Of a stretch of DNA of 13,248 nucleotides, positions 6,561 to 13,248 are shown piece by piece. How positions within the stretch are numbered: the first letter of the stretch is position 1; each line of letters starts with the position of its first letter. The DNA is from Cenarchaeum sp. SB0662_bin_33 (GTDB lineage Archaea; Thermoproteota; Nitrososphaeria; Nitrososphaerales; Nitrosopumilaceae): contig VXON01000047.1 in assembly GCA_009840065.1 (NCBI GenBank), positions 1 through 13,248 of the forward strand, read 5' to 3'. The position numbers and the translations under genes were made by a program. The notes under the pieces were generated by a model. That model saw only the letters and a list, made by a program, of their open reading frames with translations, had not been told where the DNA came from and searched no databases.

Positions 6561-7328
6561 ATGACCGGCAAGTTATACATAGTGGGTGTGGGTCCCGGCC
6601 ATCACGACCACATGACCTTCCGCGCCAAGGAGGCCATAGCAGAGAGTGACACAATAGTGGGGTATACCACTTATGTAAATCTCGTGGAAGATCTAATAGC
6701 AGACAAGGATGTATACAGGTACGCCATGACGCAAGAGGTGGAGAGGGCTCATCAATGCATAGACCTAGCAAAGTCGGGCAGTATAGTATCGCTGGTCTCC
6801 AGTGGAGACCCTGGAATATACGGTATGGCGGGTCTAATATATGAGGTACTGGCAAAGTCGGGTTGGAACCCGGATACGGATCTTCCTGTCGAGATAATTC
6901 CAGGTGTCTCGGCCCTAAACTCCTGCTCTGCCATAATAGGCTCTCCGCTAATGGCCGACTTTGCCGTTCTAAGCATGAGTGATCTGTTGGTGCCATGGGA
7001 GATAATTACAAAGCGCGTAGAGTCCGCGGCGGCAGGGGACTTTGTAATTGTAATATATAATCCCGCCAGTAAGAAGCGTATCCACCAGTTACAGGACTCT
7101 CGAGACATAATACTAAAGTATAGAAAGCCAGAGACTCCCGTGGCCATAATAAAGGGGGCCTATCGTGACTCTCAGACTGTCATACTAACCACATTAAATG
7201 ATCTCCCCAAAAACTCAGAACATCTAGGAATGATAAGCACCGTCATAATCGGTAATTCATCCACATATACCTACAAGGACTTGATGATAAATCCCCGCGG
7301 CTACAAATCAAAGTATAACATCAGCTGA
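6561..7328 (+). CDS. cbiH: precorrin-3B / cobalt-factor III C17-methyltransferase
   Basis: This enzyme uses S-adenosylmethionine to methylate C17 of the corrin precursor, triggering ring contraction in cobalamin synthesis (CbiH in the anaerobic, CobJ in the aerobic route). The tetrapyrrole methylase fold is evident: GVGPG at 9-13 near the N-terminus, VSSGDPGIYGMA at 79-90 (SAM binding), EIIPGVSALNSCSA at 111-124, and IYNPASKKR at 165-173. The 255 residues match the family's normal length. Members of this group make B12. The gene stands alone here, with no other cobalamin gene in the window, so the pathway genes must be dispersed. Its TGA lies in the 8-base palindrome TCAGCTGA shared with the stop of the convergent tyrS. 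CbiH versus CobJ cannot be told from sequence alone. Confidence 0.9.
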   Translation: MTGKLYIVGVGPGHHDHMTFRAKEAIAESDTIVGYTTYVNLVEDLIADKDVYRYAMTQEVERAHQCIDLAKSGSIVSLVSSGDPGIYGMAGLIYEVLAKSGWNPDTDLPVEIIPGVSALNSCSAIIGSPLMADFAVLSMSDLLVPWEIITKRVESAAAGDFVIVIYNPASKKRIHQLQDSRDIILKYRKPETPVAIIKGAYRDSQTVILTTLNDLPKNSEHLGMISTVIIGNSSTYTYKDLMINPRGYKSKYNIS

Positions 7329-8361
7329 CGGTTCTCTGTATGTCGTTGTACAGTTGATCATCTAGTGGTATTCTGTCTCGTATGGGACCTAATATTTCAG
7401 TTAAATGATGTGATATGGCCTTTTTTAGGTCTGCAGGATGTATCTTTTTGGCAGCAAAGTCATCCCGTACATCATTAAAATTATAATATGTAATATCTCC
7501 GCCAAACTTCTTGGGCCTACATAACGTGATATCACCCCTCTCATGGAATATTATATTCTGTAGAATCTCCAGCAGTGGGTTGTTCTGTATATGTCCCTGG
7601 GGACACCACGCCCGGGACACTTTTGATGCAATCTCCTCATCGGTATCATGTATGAATATGCCCGAGTTGGGGTCTGACTTGCTCATCTTGCCCGGTATTC
7701 CCTCCACGGTTGGTGCCGATAAGCCGGGCAGTAACTTGTGATGTACGGCAACCGGTACCTTCCAGTGCATTTTTGGGAATATGTCACGAACCACCATGTG
7801 AATTCTTCTCTGGTCCATACCGGCATGAACTATATCTAGATCCAGCATGTGAATGTCCGTTGCCTGCATGGGCGGATACAGTAGTTTTGCCAAATCAAGG
7901 CGGTCAGAGTCAGTCCTGCCCATTATTGTTATTGCCCTTCGGGTTCGTGCCAGACTCAGATGTTTTGTGAACCGTACAAAGTCAGACCAATACTCTCTCT
8001 TTCTATCATACAGGTCGGTTCCCAGTACAATGTTTACACCAGGGCAGACCACCTCAAATGCCTCCCTGTAGTATCTGGCCACCTTAGATATTATATCCCA
8101 GTCACCTCCCAGCTTGTCGTTTATGAAGGTGTGCCAGTCGGCCAGGAATACAGTGCACTGTATACCTGCCTTTAACATGTCATTGATCTTAAAGCCAGTA
8201 CTTATCAGACTGCCTAGATGTAAAAAACCGGATATCTCAAGACCGATATAGTGTTTAGGAGAGTCGTTGGTCTCAAGGAGGTGTATCGTCTCCTCCCCTG
8301 TTACTATCTCCTGTGTGGGCGACCCATACAAAAGGTCCATCTTGTCCTGTATGTCCATCAT
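7321..8361 (-). CDS. tyrS: tyrosyl-tRNA synthetase, archaeal type
   Basis: It charges tRNA-Tyr. The 346-residue class I synthetase has YIGLEISGFLHLGS at 38-51, in which HLGS is the HIGH motif, and KMSKS at 225-229. The segment YPPMQATDIHMLDLDIVHAG (162-181), followed by MDQRRIHM (182-189), is the typical TyrRS tyrosine/ATP pocket and argues against TrpRS, which has a longer HIGH region. The length fits the compact archaeal enzyme without an S4 domain. Two adjacent ATG codons (8361 and 8358) are possible starts; a TATA box at 8381-8389 lies 24 or 27 nt upstream. It is divergent from the membrane protein gene and overlaps cbiH by eight bases at the 3' end. Confidence 0.94.
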   Translation of the reverse strand: MMDIQDKMDLLYGSPTQEIVTGEETIHLLETNDSPKHYIGLEISGFLHLGSLISTGFKINDMLKAGIQCTVFLADWHTFINDKLGGDWDIISKVARYYREAFEVVCPGVNIVLGTDLYDRKREYWSDFVRFTKHLSLARTRRAITIMGRTDSDRLDLAKLLYPPMQATDIHMLDLDIVHAGMDQRRIHMVVRDIFPKMHWKVPVAVHHKLLPGLSAPTVEGIPGKMSKSDPNSGIFIHDTDEEIASKVSRAWCPQGHIQNNPLLEILQNIIFHERGDITLCRPKKFGGDITYYNFNDVRDDFAAKKIHPADLKKAISHHLTEILGPIRDRIPLDDQLYNDIQRTVS

Positions 8362-8380
8362 ATCTGTCCATATCGTAAAT

Positions 8381-8389
8381 TGTATAAAG
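8381..8389 (-). promoter_or_regulatory. TATA box of tyrS
   Basis: CTTTATACA on the minus strand is centred 24 nt from the first and 27 nt from the second ATG of tyrS, slightly favouring the second. Confidence 0.55.
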
Positions 8390-8504
8390 TTATGTCCTCA
8401 GATTTAGTGTTATAATCATCCAAATTCTAGGCATGAAATCTGCCCAACCCCTACCAGTTCAGACAGTGTTATGAAATTATTCACGTCCTTGGAGGTCTGT
8501 CAAC

Positions 8505-8512
8505 TTTTATAG
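8505..8512 (+). promoter_or_regulatory. TATA box of the membrane-protein gene
   Basis: TTTTATAG is centred about 28 nt upstream of the ATG at 8536. The roughly 170-bp divergent gap with tyrS holds both promoters and no other feature I can support. Confidence 0.6.
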
Positions 8513-8535
8513 AGAAAATAACAGTTGTTGTAATT

Positions 8536-9093
8536 ATGTCTGAACATCTTGAGGAGGGTGATGCCTCCTACAAGGTATTTCTGTACATATTTTATGTCTG
8601 CGGCGCCATAATGATGGGCATAACTGTTTTTGGTTTTTATCATTCTACAGTGGAGTGGTTGGAGAATGGCACCTATATCATGGGCGACATAATACATAAC
8701 ACCACAATACCCTTTGAGAACTTTGCTCGGCTGTCCACTTGGCTGTTCTTCTCCAGTATAATCGGGTGGTACTGCGTATCCAGAATAGGCTGGAGGAGGA
8801 CGGTTGCAGGTAAGATATCAGGTCGGAGAATGGCGTTGCTCCAACTGATGCTGTTGGGTTTTATGATAATATCACTATACGAGGTACTCTACAACTTTAC
8901 CGTACTAAACGCAAAGATAACCGCGGGCATAGTGAATGGGATGGTCCCAGACATAGATAGATTATACGTGGCGTATCCTAGTGCTGAGGCTCCATGGAAT
9001 CTGGTGTTTGCGACAAAGGTCTTTCTTGCGGCACTACTAATCAGTGGTCATGCATTCTATCTTAGTACGAGGCCCAGAAAGATTATAAAATGA
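8536..9093 (+). CDS. four-helix membrane protein, function unknown
   Basis: The 185-residue product has hydrophobic segments at about 14-36, 64-82, 98-120 and 154-176, predicting four transmembrane helices. There is a roughly 25-residue loop after helix 1 containing ENGTYIMGDIIHNTT, a basic loop between helices 2 and 3 (SRIGWRRTVAGKISGRR, about 82-98) and a basic tail (RPRKIIK). The positive-inside rule puts both basic regions in the cytoplasm, leaving the two other loops outside. No catalytic or metal-binding motif is evident. NGT and NTT sequons in the first outside loop could be N-glycosylated (inference). It has its own TATA box and is followed after 32 bp by the aminotransferase gene, which also has a promoter-like box. 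Function not recognised. Confidence 0.85.
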   Translation: MSEHLEEGDASYKVFLYIFYVCGAIMMGITVFGFYHSTVEWLENGTYIMGDIIHNTTIPFENFARLSTWLFFSSIIGWYCVSRIGWRRTVAGKISGRRMALLQLMLLGFMIISLYEVLYNFTVLNAKITAGIVNGMVPDIDRLYVAYPSAEAPWNLVFATKVFLAALLISGHAFYLSTRPRKIIK

Positions 9094-9102
9094 TTTTAAA
9101 TA
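9094..9102 (+). promoter_or_regulatory. TATA box of the aminotransferase gene
   Basis: TTTTAAATA, right after the stop at 9093, is centred about 28 nt upstream of ATG 9126. An AGGAG Shine-Dalgarno-like sequence at 9117-9121, four bases before this ATG, is unusual among the window's mostly leaderless genes. Confidence 0.5.
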
Positions 9103-9125
9103 TGTCGTGATTTTGTAGGAGAGTG

Positions 9126-10220
9126 ATGTCCCAGAATATAAGAATCAATGAACCCATAATGGATGATGCCGAGATTGATGCGGTCACATCCGTCATAAAG
9201 TCTGGCGTACTGACATCACCTCAGTTTGAGGGCGGCCCCGAGGTACAAAAATTAGAGAGGAGTGTACGTGAGTATACGGGCGCCCGGCATGCGGTGGCGG
9301 TGAACTCGGGGACTGTCGCTCTGCAGGCCTCCCTGCTCGCTCTGGATATAAAACCACATAGCGAGGTGATAGTGCCATCATTTAGTTATGTGGCCACGGC
9401 CAATGCAGTAAAGGCGGTGGGGGCCATACCGGTTTTTGCAGATATATTATTGAATAACTATACAATTAGTCCCGACTCCATACGGAATTATATTACAAGT
9501 CGTACCGCCGCCATAATTCCCGTACATCTGTACGGCCTTGTTTCAGACATAAAACGCATACGGGAGGTGGCCGGCCATATACCGGTTATTGAGGATGCGG
9601 CGCAGTCACTAGGCTCTACCATAGACGGCGCACATACAGGCACAATGGCAGAGATGGGATGTTACAGCCTGTATCCGGGCAAGGTTGTAACTGCGGGCGA
9701 AGGAGGTATAATAGTAACCAATGACCACAATATGCATGAGAGGTTGCTTGCCATACGCAACCATGGTAATGTCCGGGGCGCATTTGAGACGTTTGGTATA
9801 AATGCGCGATTGCCCGAGATCTCTGCGGCCATTGGCCGGATACAGATGGGGAAGCTGCCCATGTTTTTGTATATACGGCGACGTAATGCTGCATATCTTG
9901 ATGAGTATTTACAGAGTAATACGGTGCGGCTTCCCACACTGCGGCAAGGCGAGAATCCAAACTGGAATCTATATACCATATATACGACCGCACGTGATGG
10001 ATTGCTCTCCAAATTAAGACAGAAAGGTATAGGTGCGGCCATATATTATAAAACACCCATACACCGAACGCCGCATTACTCATCCAAAACATCACTACCA
10101 AATACCGATGAGGCATCATCAAGCGTCCTGTCGATACCCGTCCATCCGGGGGTGACACCTGATGATACATCATACATGGCACAACTAATCAATAGCCACT
10201 CTTCTGGCGTTGTATGTTGA
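9126..10220 (+). CDS. DegT/DnrJ/EryC1/StrS-type PLP aminotransferase
   Basis: This is a PLP-dependent fold-type I aminotransferase of the family that aminates keto-sugars for glycan or cofactor synthesis. Within 364 residues: VNSGTVAL (59-66), phosphate binding; VIVPSFSYVATANAV (81-95); VIEDAAQSLG (154-163), with D157 and Q160 contacting PLP; GCYSLYPGKVVTAGEGG (178-194), where K186 is the Schiff-base lysine; then RNHG and INARLPEISAAIGRIQM, typical of the family. I prefer ATG 9126 over GTG 9123 because of the AGGAG four bases upstream and the TATA spacing. The substrate is unknown; no sugar dehydratase or glycosyltransferase lies nearby. It could act in N-glycan or S-layer glycan sugar synthesis (inference). 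Its last 32 bases overlap the convergent kinase fusion gene. Confidence 0.92.
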   Translation: MSQNIRINEPIMDDAEIDAVTSVIKSGVLTSPQFEGGPEVQKLERSVREYTGARHAVAVNSGTVALQASLLALDIKPHSEVIVPSFSYVATANAVKAVGAIPVFADILLNNYTISPDSIRNYITSRTAAIIPVHLYGLVSDIKRIREVAGHIPVIEDAAQSLGSTIDGAHTGTMAEMGCYSLYPGKVVTAGEGGIIVTNDHNMHERLLAIRNHGNVRGAFETFGINARLPEISAAIGRIQMGKLPMFLYIRRRNAAYLDEYLQSNTVRLPTLRQGENPNWNLYTIYTTARDGLLSKLRQKGIGAAIYYKTPIHRTPHYSSKTSLPNTDEASSSVLSIPVHPGVTPDDTSYMAQLINSHSSGVVC

Positions 10221-11412
10221 TTTGGTTCTTTTGTATATACTCATCTAGTATGTCCTGGGGCGACATGCCCAGTTCAATGGATGCCTGAACTACAAAGTGC
10301 CATATATCAGCCAGTTCCTCATGGGCTGCCTTGAGATCAAACTCTGTGGGTTTCTTCCACCACTTCCAGTTTGTCAGCCGCTGCAGCTCGACGGCCTCAT
10401 GTATTATTGCCGTACATAAAACTGCAACTCTTTCGGTGTGATTACTAGGGTACCTAGCAGAGTCCATCATGGATGCCAGTCTCTTCTGTAGTGTGAATAT
10501 CTCAACCAGCCGGTCTGCATTCATGCCCGTAATTGAGTGGTATTCTTTTATACGCCTCTCAATGTCCGCGTGTCCAAGGTTCAGCAGTCCCTCAATATGA
10601 TACTGCTCAACTGTAAAGGAGCCCACCACATTTCCGTATATGCAGGCGCGCCTCAGACTCTCTATGTTTATCGTATCTATGGAATCCAGATATCCCATTA
10701 CGGCTCCGGCAAAGGAGTCGCCGGCCCCGGTAGGGTCTTTTAGTCTTTTTATGGGAAAGCCTGGGAGGGAGTATGTGTGATTGTTATGGAATAGTAGCGA
10801 GCCGTGCTCGGCCTTTTTTATTATTACATATTTGGCGCCCCAGCCATGTATCATATCGGCGCATCTTGCCAAATCATACTCATCTGCAAGAAGACGCGCC
10901 TCGCCTTCGTTTATTATAACCGCATCCACCATCTGTAGTAGTTCGATTATTTTATTTGGTACGGCCTCTATCCAGTGCTGTATGGTGTCACACATTACAA
11001 ATTTTGGGGCATCAAACTGCCGTAGTATGGTAATCTGTTGTTGCGGGTCGGCATTTGCTAAATATACAAACTCAGATTTCCTGTACTGCTCAGGTACGGG
11101 TGGCTGATAATCTAATGACACGTTGGGTTCTACAAGCACATCTACTCTGTCCTGAAAGTTGTTCTCGTAGCGCGCTTCATACCTGAATGTCTGACCCTCT
11201 CGGATTTGTAGGCCGGCCGTGTCTACCATATTCGATAAAAGGTCCACATATAATTCCGGAAGGTCCGAGCCGGCCACCGCCACTAGATTTGTCTTTGTGA
11301 AGTGGCTGGCGGCCAATGCCGCATATGTGGATGAGCCGCCCAGAACTTTGGGGGATGTATGGTCTGGTGTATGTATGGTATCAAGCACCATTGAGCCAAA
11401 TATGGTCAGCAT
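10189..11412 (-). CDS. PfkB-family kinase fused to all-alpha NTP pyrophosphatase
   Basis: Two domains in 407 residues. Residues 1-290 are a PfkB/ribokinase-like kinase: FGSMVLD at 5-11, substrate-site GGSSTYAALA at 25-34, NEGEARLL at 168-175, and DPTGAGDSFAGA at 226-237, with D232 the catalytic base. Residues about 297-407 resemble the dimeric dUTPase/MazG-like all-alpha NTP pyrophosphatases: the magnesium motif ExxE (E339, E342), then ExxD (E366, D369) 23 residues on, the NWKWWKK box at 348-354 and the C-terminal YIQKNQINIQRQKSGY typical of type 2 dUTPases. This joins a nucleoside or sugar kinase to a nucleotide hydrolase. The substrates are unknown; a nucleotide salvage or sanitation enzyme is the simplest idea. 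I use ATG 11412; GTG 11427 would add five residues. The 3' end overlaps the aminotransferase gene. Confidence 0.85.
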   Translation of the reverse strand: MLTIFGSMVLDTIHTPDHTSPKVLGGSSTYAALAASHFTKTNLVAVAGSDLPELYVDLLSNMVDTAGLQIREGQTFRYEARYENNFQDRVDVLVEPNVSLDYQPPVPEQYRKSEFVYLANADPQQQITILRQFDAPKFVMCDTIQHWIEAVPNKIIELLQMVDAVIINEGEARLLADEYDLARCADMIHGWGAKYVIIKKAEHGSLLFHNNHTYSLPGFPIKRLKDPTGAGDSFAGAVMGYLDSIDTINIESLRRACIYGNVVGSFTVEQYHIEGLLNLGHADIERRIKEYHSITGMNADRLVEIFTLQKRLASMMDSARYPSNHTERVAVLCTAIIHEAVELQRLTNWKWWKKPTEFDLKAAHEELADIWHFVVQASIELGMSPQDILDEYIQKNQINIQRQKSGY

Positions 11413-11609
11413 TATATCATACACCACTCTGTAAGTATTGTGTTATGTTTATGATTACAATACATGTAGCACGATTTGTATGTCCAATGTATGGTATTGT
11501 AAGTATATCTCTGGGTGGAGTATGTCTTTTCTAATGCTGATCGTATATTTTTATGTTTTATGCAGCTGCGGACACACTTCATTGCCATGATGTTATACAT
11601 GACATAGTC

Positions 11610-11618
11610 TATATACAT
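11610..11618 (+). promoter_or_regulatory. TATA box of zinc-ribbon gene
   Basis: TATATACAT is centred about 27 nt upstream of the ATG at 11641, supporting leaderless expression of a very short gene. The rest of 11428-11609 is A/T-rich divergent promoter sequence with no gene I can support. Confidence 0.6.
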
Positions 11619-11640
11619 ATGATGCCCGTATTATAACACC

Positions 11641-11796
11641 ATGGATGAAGAGCGGATAATACCCGAAGAGATAGATGATCACTACAAAATGTATGGTAAG
11701 GAACCCTGGGAGATTGACTATACCAAGAAATGCGCGCTGTGCGACTCCCGGATTGATGAGTTTGGTTTCTGCTCGTGCGGCTCGTGCGGCGAATAA
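11641..11796 (+). CDS. 51-residue zinc-ribbon-like protein
   Basis: The frame begins MDEERIIPEEIDDHYKMYGK and ends GFCSCGSCGE. Cysteines C31 and C34 (CALC), with C44, C46 and C49 (CSCGSC), give a CxxC...CxCxxC pattern, enough to hold a zinc ion in a knuckle or ribbon; five cysteines leave one spare. The N-terminal 20 residues are strongly acidic. A TATA box 27 nt upstream and the ATG at the expected transcription start support it as a real gene. No signal peptide is present, so it should be cytoplasmic, perhaps binding nucleic acid or protein through the ribbon (inference). It is divergent from the kinase fusion gene and convergent with the cyclophilin gene. Family not recognised; its small size makes it easy to miss. 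Confidence 0.78.
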   Translation: MDEERIIPEEIDDHYKMYGKEPWEIDYTKKCALCDSRIDEFGFCSCGSCGE

Positions 11797-11973
11797 GCCG
11801 AGTGTATGCGCAAAAAATGTGTTCATAAACAGAATGGTCCCTGAAAATTTAGATGTTGTTTTGTCATATGGCCGGGTGTGCCCTGTTCCATAGATTCGCA
11901 AAACTTGGTATCTGCTTGTGCATAGTTGTTATAATATTGTGTAAAAGTTATTGATACTGCCGCGGCCACACCA

Positions 11974-12450
11974 CTACTGTATGGTAACTTTGAGCATCTT
12001 GGCTTCCTGTCTGGGGCAGTCGTTGCGGTCCCGGGACAGATTTACTATCTTATCGGCCACATCCATTCCGCCGGTCACCTCACCAAATACCGTATACTGA
12101 TGATCTAGAAATGCGCTGTCCGTGGTCACTATAAAGAACTGTGAGCCGGCGCTGTCCGGATCCTGTGCCCTAGCCATAGATACTATTCCCCTCTTGTGGG
12201 AGCGGGAGTTAAACTCGGCCTTTATGTTGTAGCCTGGTCCCCCCTGGCCCCATGTATGACTGTTGCTTGTCTTGGTGTTTGGGTCTCCGCCCTGAATCAT
12301 AAAGCCGGGTATAACACGGTGAAATAGTGTGCCATCATAAAAGCTGGATTTCGCCAGTTTTTCAAAGTTTCTTACGGTTTCAGGTGCCATCTCAGGCAAT
12401 AAACGAAATGATATCGTACCATGGTTCGTCTCTATGACAGCTGTGCTCAT
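11974..12450 (-). CDS. cyclophilin-type peptidyl-prolyl cis-trans isomerase
   Basis: It catalyses cis-trans isomerisation of prolyl bonds during protein folding. The 158-residue product is a single minimal cyclophilin domain with FHRVIPGFMIQGGD at 43-56 (catalytic R45), WGQGGPGYNIKAEF at 67-80, GIVSMARAQDPDSAGSQFFI at 88-107 and FLDHQYTVFGEV at 114-125. The tryptophan often found before LD in cyclosporin-sensitive cyclophilins is F114, so cyclosporin binding is probably weak (family knowledge plus inference). It has no signal peptide, so it is cytoplasmic. ATG 12450 lies about 26 nt downstream of a TATA-like box (12472-12479). It stands alone, convergent with the small zinc-ribbon gene across a 177-bp gap with no further gene. 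Confidence 0.95.
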   Translation of the reverse strand: MSTAVIETNHGTISFRLLPEMAPETVRNFEKLAKSSFYDGTLFHRVIPGFMIQGGDPNTKTSNSHTWGQGGPGYNIKAEFNSRSHKRGIVSMARAQDPDSAGSQFFIVTTDSAFLDHQYTVFGEVTGGMDVADKIVNLSRDRNDCPRQEAKMLKVTIQ

Positions 12451-12471
12451 TGAGTTTTTGTCGTAACCATG

Positions 12472-12479
12472 TAATAATA
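12472..12479 (-). promoter_or_regulatory. TATA box of cyclophilin gene
   Basis: TATTATTA on the minus strand is centred about 26 nt upstream of ATG 12450. Confidence 0.5.
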
Positions 12480-12510
12480 GTGTATATGATACAATTCTGG
12501 ATCATGTATA

Positions 12511-12531
12511 ATGATGGGGTTTACCCATCAT
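12511..12531. repeat. perfect 8-bp hairpin between surface protein and cyclophilin genes
   Basis: ATGATGGG (12511-12518) and CCCATCAT (12524-12531) flank the loop GTTTA. It lies just after the oligo-T of the surface-protein gene and upstream of the cyclophilin promoter. It may stabilise the 3' end of the former or be a regulator site for the latter. Confidence 0.5.
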
Positions 12532-12539
12532 ATAATCAT

Positions 12540-12545
12540 AAAAAA
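12540..12545 (-). terminator. oligo-T terminator of surface-protein gene
   Basis: Six consecutive T on the minus strand, eight bases past the stop codon at 12554. Short U-runs are the main intrinsic termination signal in archaea. A perfect hairpin follows immediately. Confidence 0.55.
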
Positions 12546-12553
12546 TTGATAGT

Positions 12554-13248
12554 TTATTCTTCTAGCACCTGCTTACATTCTGCGTCTTCTATGGTGTCAT
12601 ATGTGAATGCGATCAGTAGGTTCGCACTGGCTATTACATCACCTTTTATAATCAAGTTCTGCCCTTCAAATTCTATTGGCAGGCTTTCTGGGTCTACTGC
12701 GAGGGTATTGTTTTCAAATGTAAACTCTGCTAGTTCCTCATCATCATCAATAACCAATTTTATGTTAACAAAGTTGTTAAAGTTGTTGGCACCTGAAAGG
12801 GTTGCTGAAATATCAGTAATGCTTACCTTGTTAAGGTCACAGTCCAACATTGCGTCGTAGGTAGATAGGATGGCATCCTTATCTTTTGCTTTTGGTGATA
12901 CAAGTGCTACCTGACCGATATTATCAAGTGGCGCCACACTAGCCGGACTTATCTTACATTTGGCATCACTAGCTTCTGAATAGTAGTTTACCTCCACCGA
13001 GTATAAAACAACATCACCAAGTTGCGCCTTGGTAGAATTGCCACGATTATTAGCATTATCATCATTATTACGAGAAGCAGCTAAGTCTAGTACATCAGCA
13101 CCAGCAGCACCAATAATATGAGCAGCTACCTCAGTATTCATTGTAGTATTTGCATATGCGTATAATATGTCTGTAGTAGTGTCATCAGATACAGGCTTGG
13201 TTGTAGATTTAAATGTCAGCGCCTCACCAGCTTTCAGCTCCAATAGAT
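12554..13248 (-). CDS. acidic Asn-rich protein, C-terminal part, probably surface-exposed
   Basis: The reading frame is open to the window edge, so the N-terminus lies outside; the TTG at 13243 is not taken as the start. About 231 residues are visible. The protein is rich in Asp, Glu, Asn, Ala and Thr, with almost no Arg, and includes a low-complexity patch, ASRNNDDNANNRGNSTKA. Alternating strands (VVLYSVEVNYYSEA, FVNIKLVIDDDEELAEFTF) suggest beta-sandwich modules. Three cysteines occur (KCKIS, DCDLNK, ECKQVLEE). Codon choice differs from its neighbours: Ile is mostly ATT/ATC instead of ATA, with GCT, GGT and CGT common, as in highly expressed genes. An S-layer or other abundant cell-surface protein is my best inference, not shown by a motif. 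A T6 terminator follows the stop. Confidence 0.8.
   Translation of the reverse strand, partial: LLELKAGEALTFKSTTKPVSDDTTTDILYAYANTTMNTEVAAHIIGAAGADVLDLAASRNNDDNANNRGNSTKAQLGDVVLYSVEVNYYSEASDAKCKISPASVAPLDNIGQVALVSPKAKDKDAILSTYDAMLDCDLNKVSITDISATLSGANNFNNFVNIKLVIDDDEELAEFTFENNTLAVDPESLPIEFEGQNLIIKGDVIASANLLIAFTYDTIEDAECKQVLEE

Noticed and set aside
11412..11618. Minus-strand 68-codon frame rich in Tyr, Cys and Met
   Set aside because: It reads through A/T-rich divergent promoter sequence, and its composition is typical of non-coding A/T-rich DNA.

Overview
The window looks like chromosomal DNA of an ammonia-oxidising archaeon, phylum Nitrososphaerota (Thaumarchaeota), probably in or near the Nitrosopumilus/Cenarchaeum group. 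The evidence is a set of archaeal information-processing genes (Rpo11/RpoL, transcription factor S, PCNA, archaeal-type TyrRS), TATA boxes placed about 26-29 nt upstream of start codons (leaderless transcripts), two TTG starts, and heavy use of the Ile codon ATA. No tRNA, rRNA, CRISPR array, transposase or integrase is visible, so this appears to be a core chromosomal segment.

Layout. 1-520: two overlapping minus-strand genes for 50- and 48-residue proteins that align without gaps, with a TATA box and a perfect 29-nt palindrome upstream and a hairpin downstream. 520-999: no gene recognised. 1000-1530 (-): conserved-looking protein of unknown function, divergent from rpoL-tfs (1574-2156, +). 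2122-4301 (-): PCNA followed by aspartate kinase, start and stop overlapping by one base. About 4440-4870: a stretch dense in inverted repeats, including a long-range duplex, best explained as an unidentified structured RNA. 5070-6524 (+): exported protein with an internal domain duplication. 6561-7328 (+): cobalamin-pathway methyltransferase CbiH/CobJ, convergent with tyrosyl-tRNA synthetase (7321-8361, -). 8536-9093 (+): four-helix membrane protein. 9126-10220 (+): DegT/DnrJ/EryC1-type PLP aminotransferase, tail-to-tail with an unusual fusion of a PfkB sugar/nucleoside kinase and an all-alpha NTP pyrophosphatase (10189-11412, -). 11641-11796 (+): 51-residue zinc-ribbon protein. 11974-12450 (-): cyclophilin. 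12554-13248 (-): C-terminal part of an acidic, Asn-rich, probably surface protein that runs off the window.

The genes are tightly packed. Three convergent pairs overlap at their 3' ends, and most transcription units are one or two genes with their own promoter. The window joins RNA polymerase subunit and cleavage factor, sliding clamp, amino-acid, cobalamin and tRNA-charging functions rather than one pathway. The parts least explained by known families are the small paralogous protein pair with its palindrome, the structured intergenic region beside PCNA, and the kinase-pyrophosphatase fusion.
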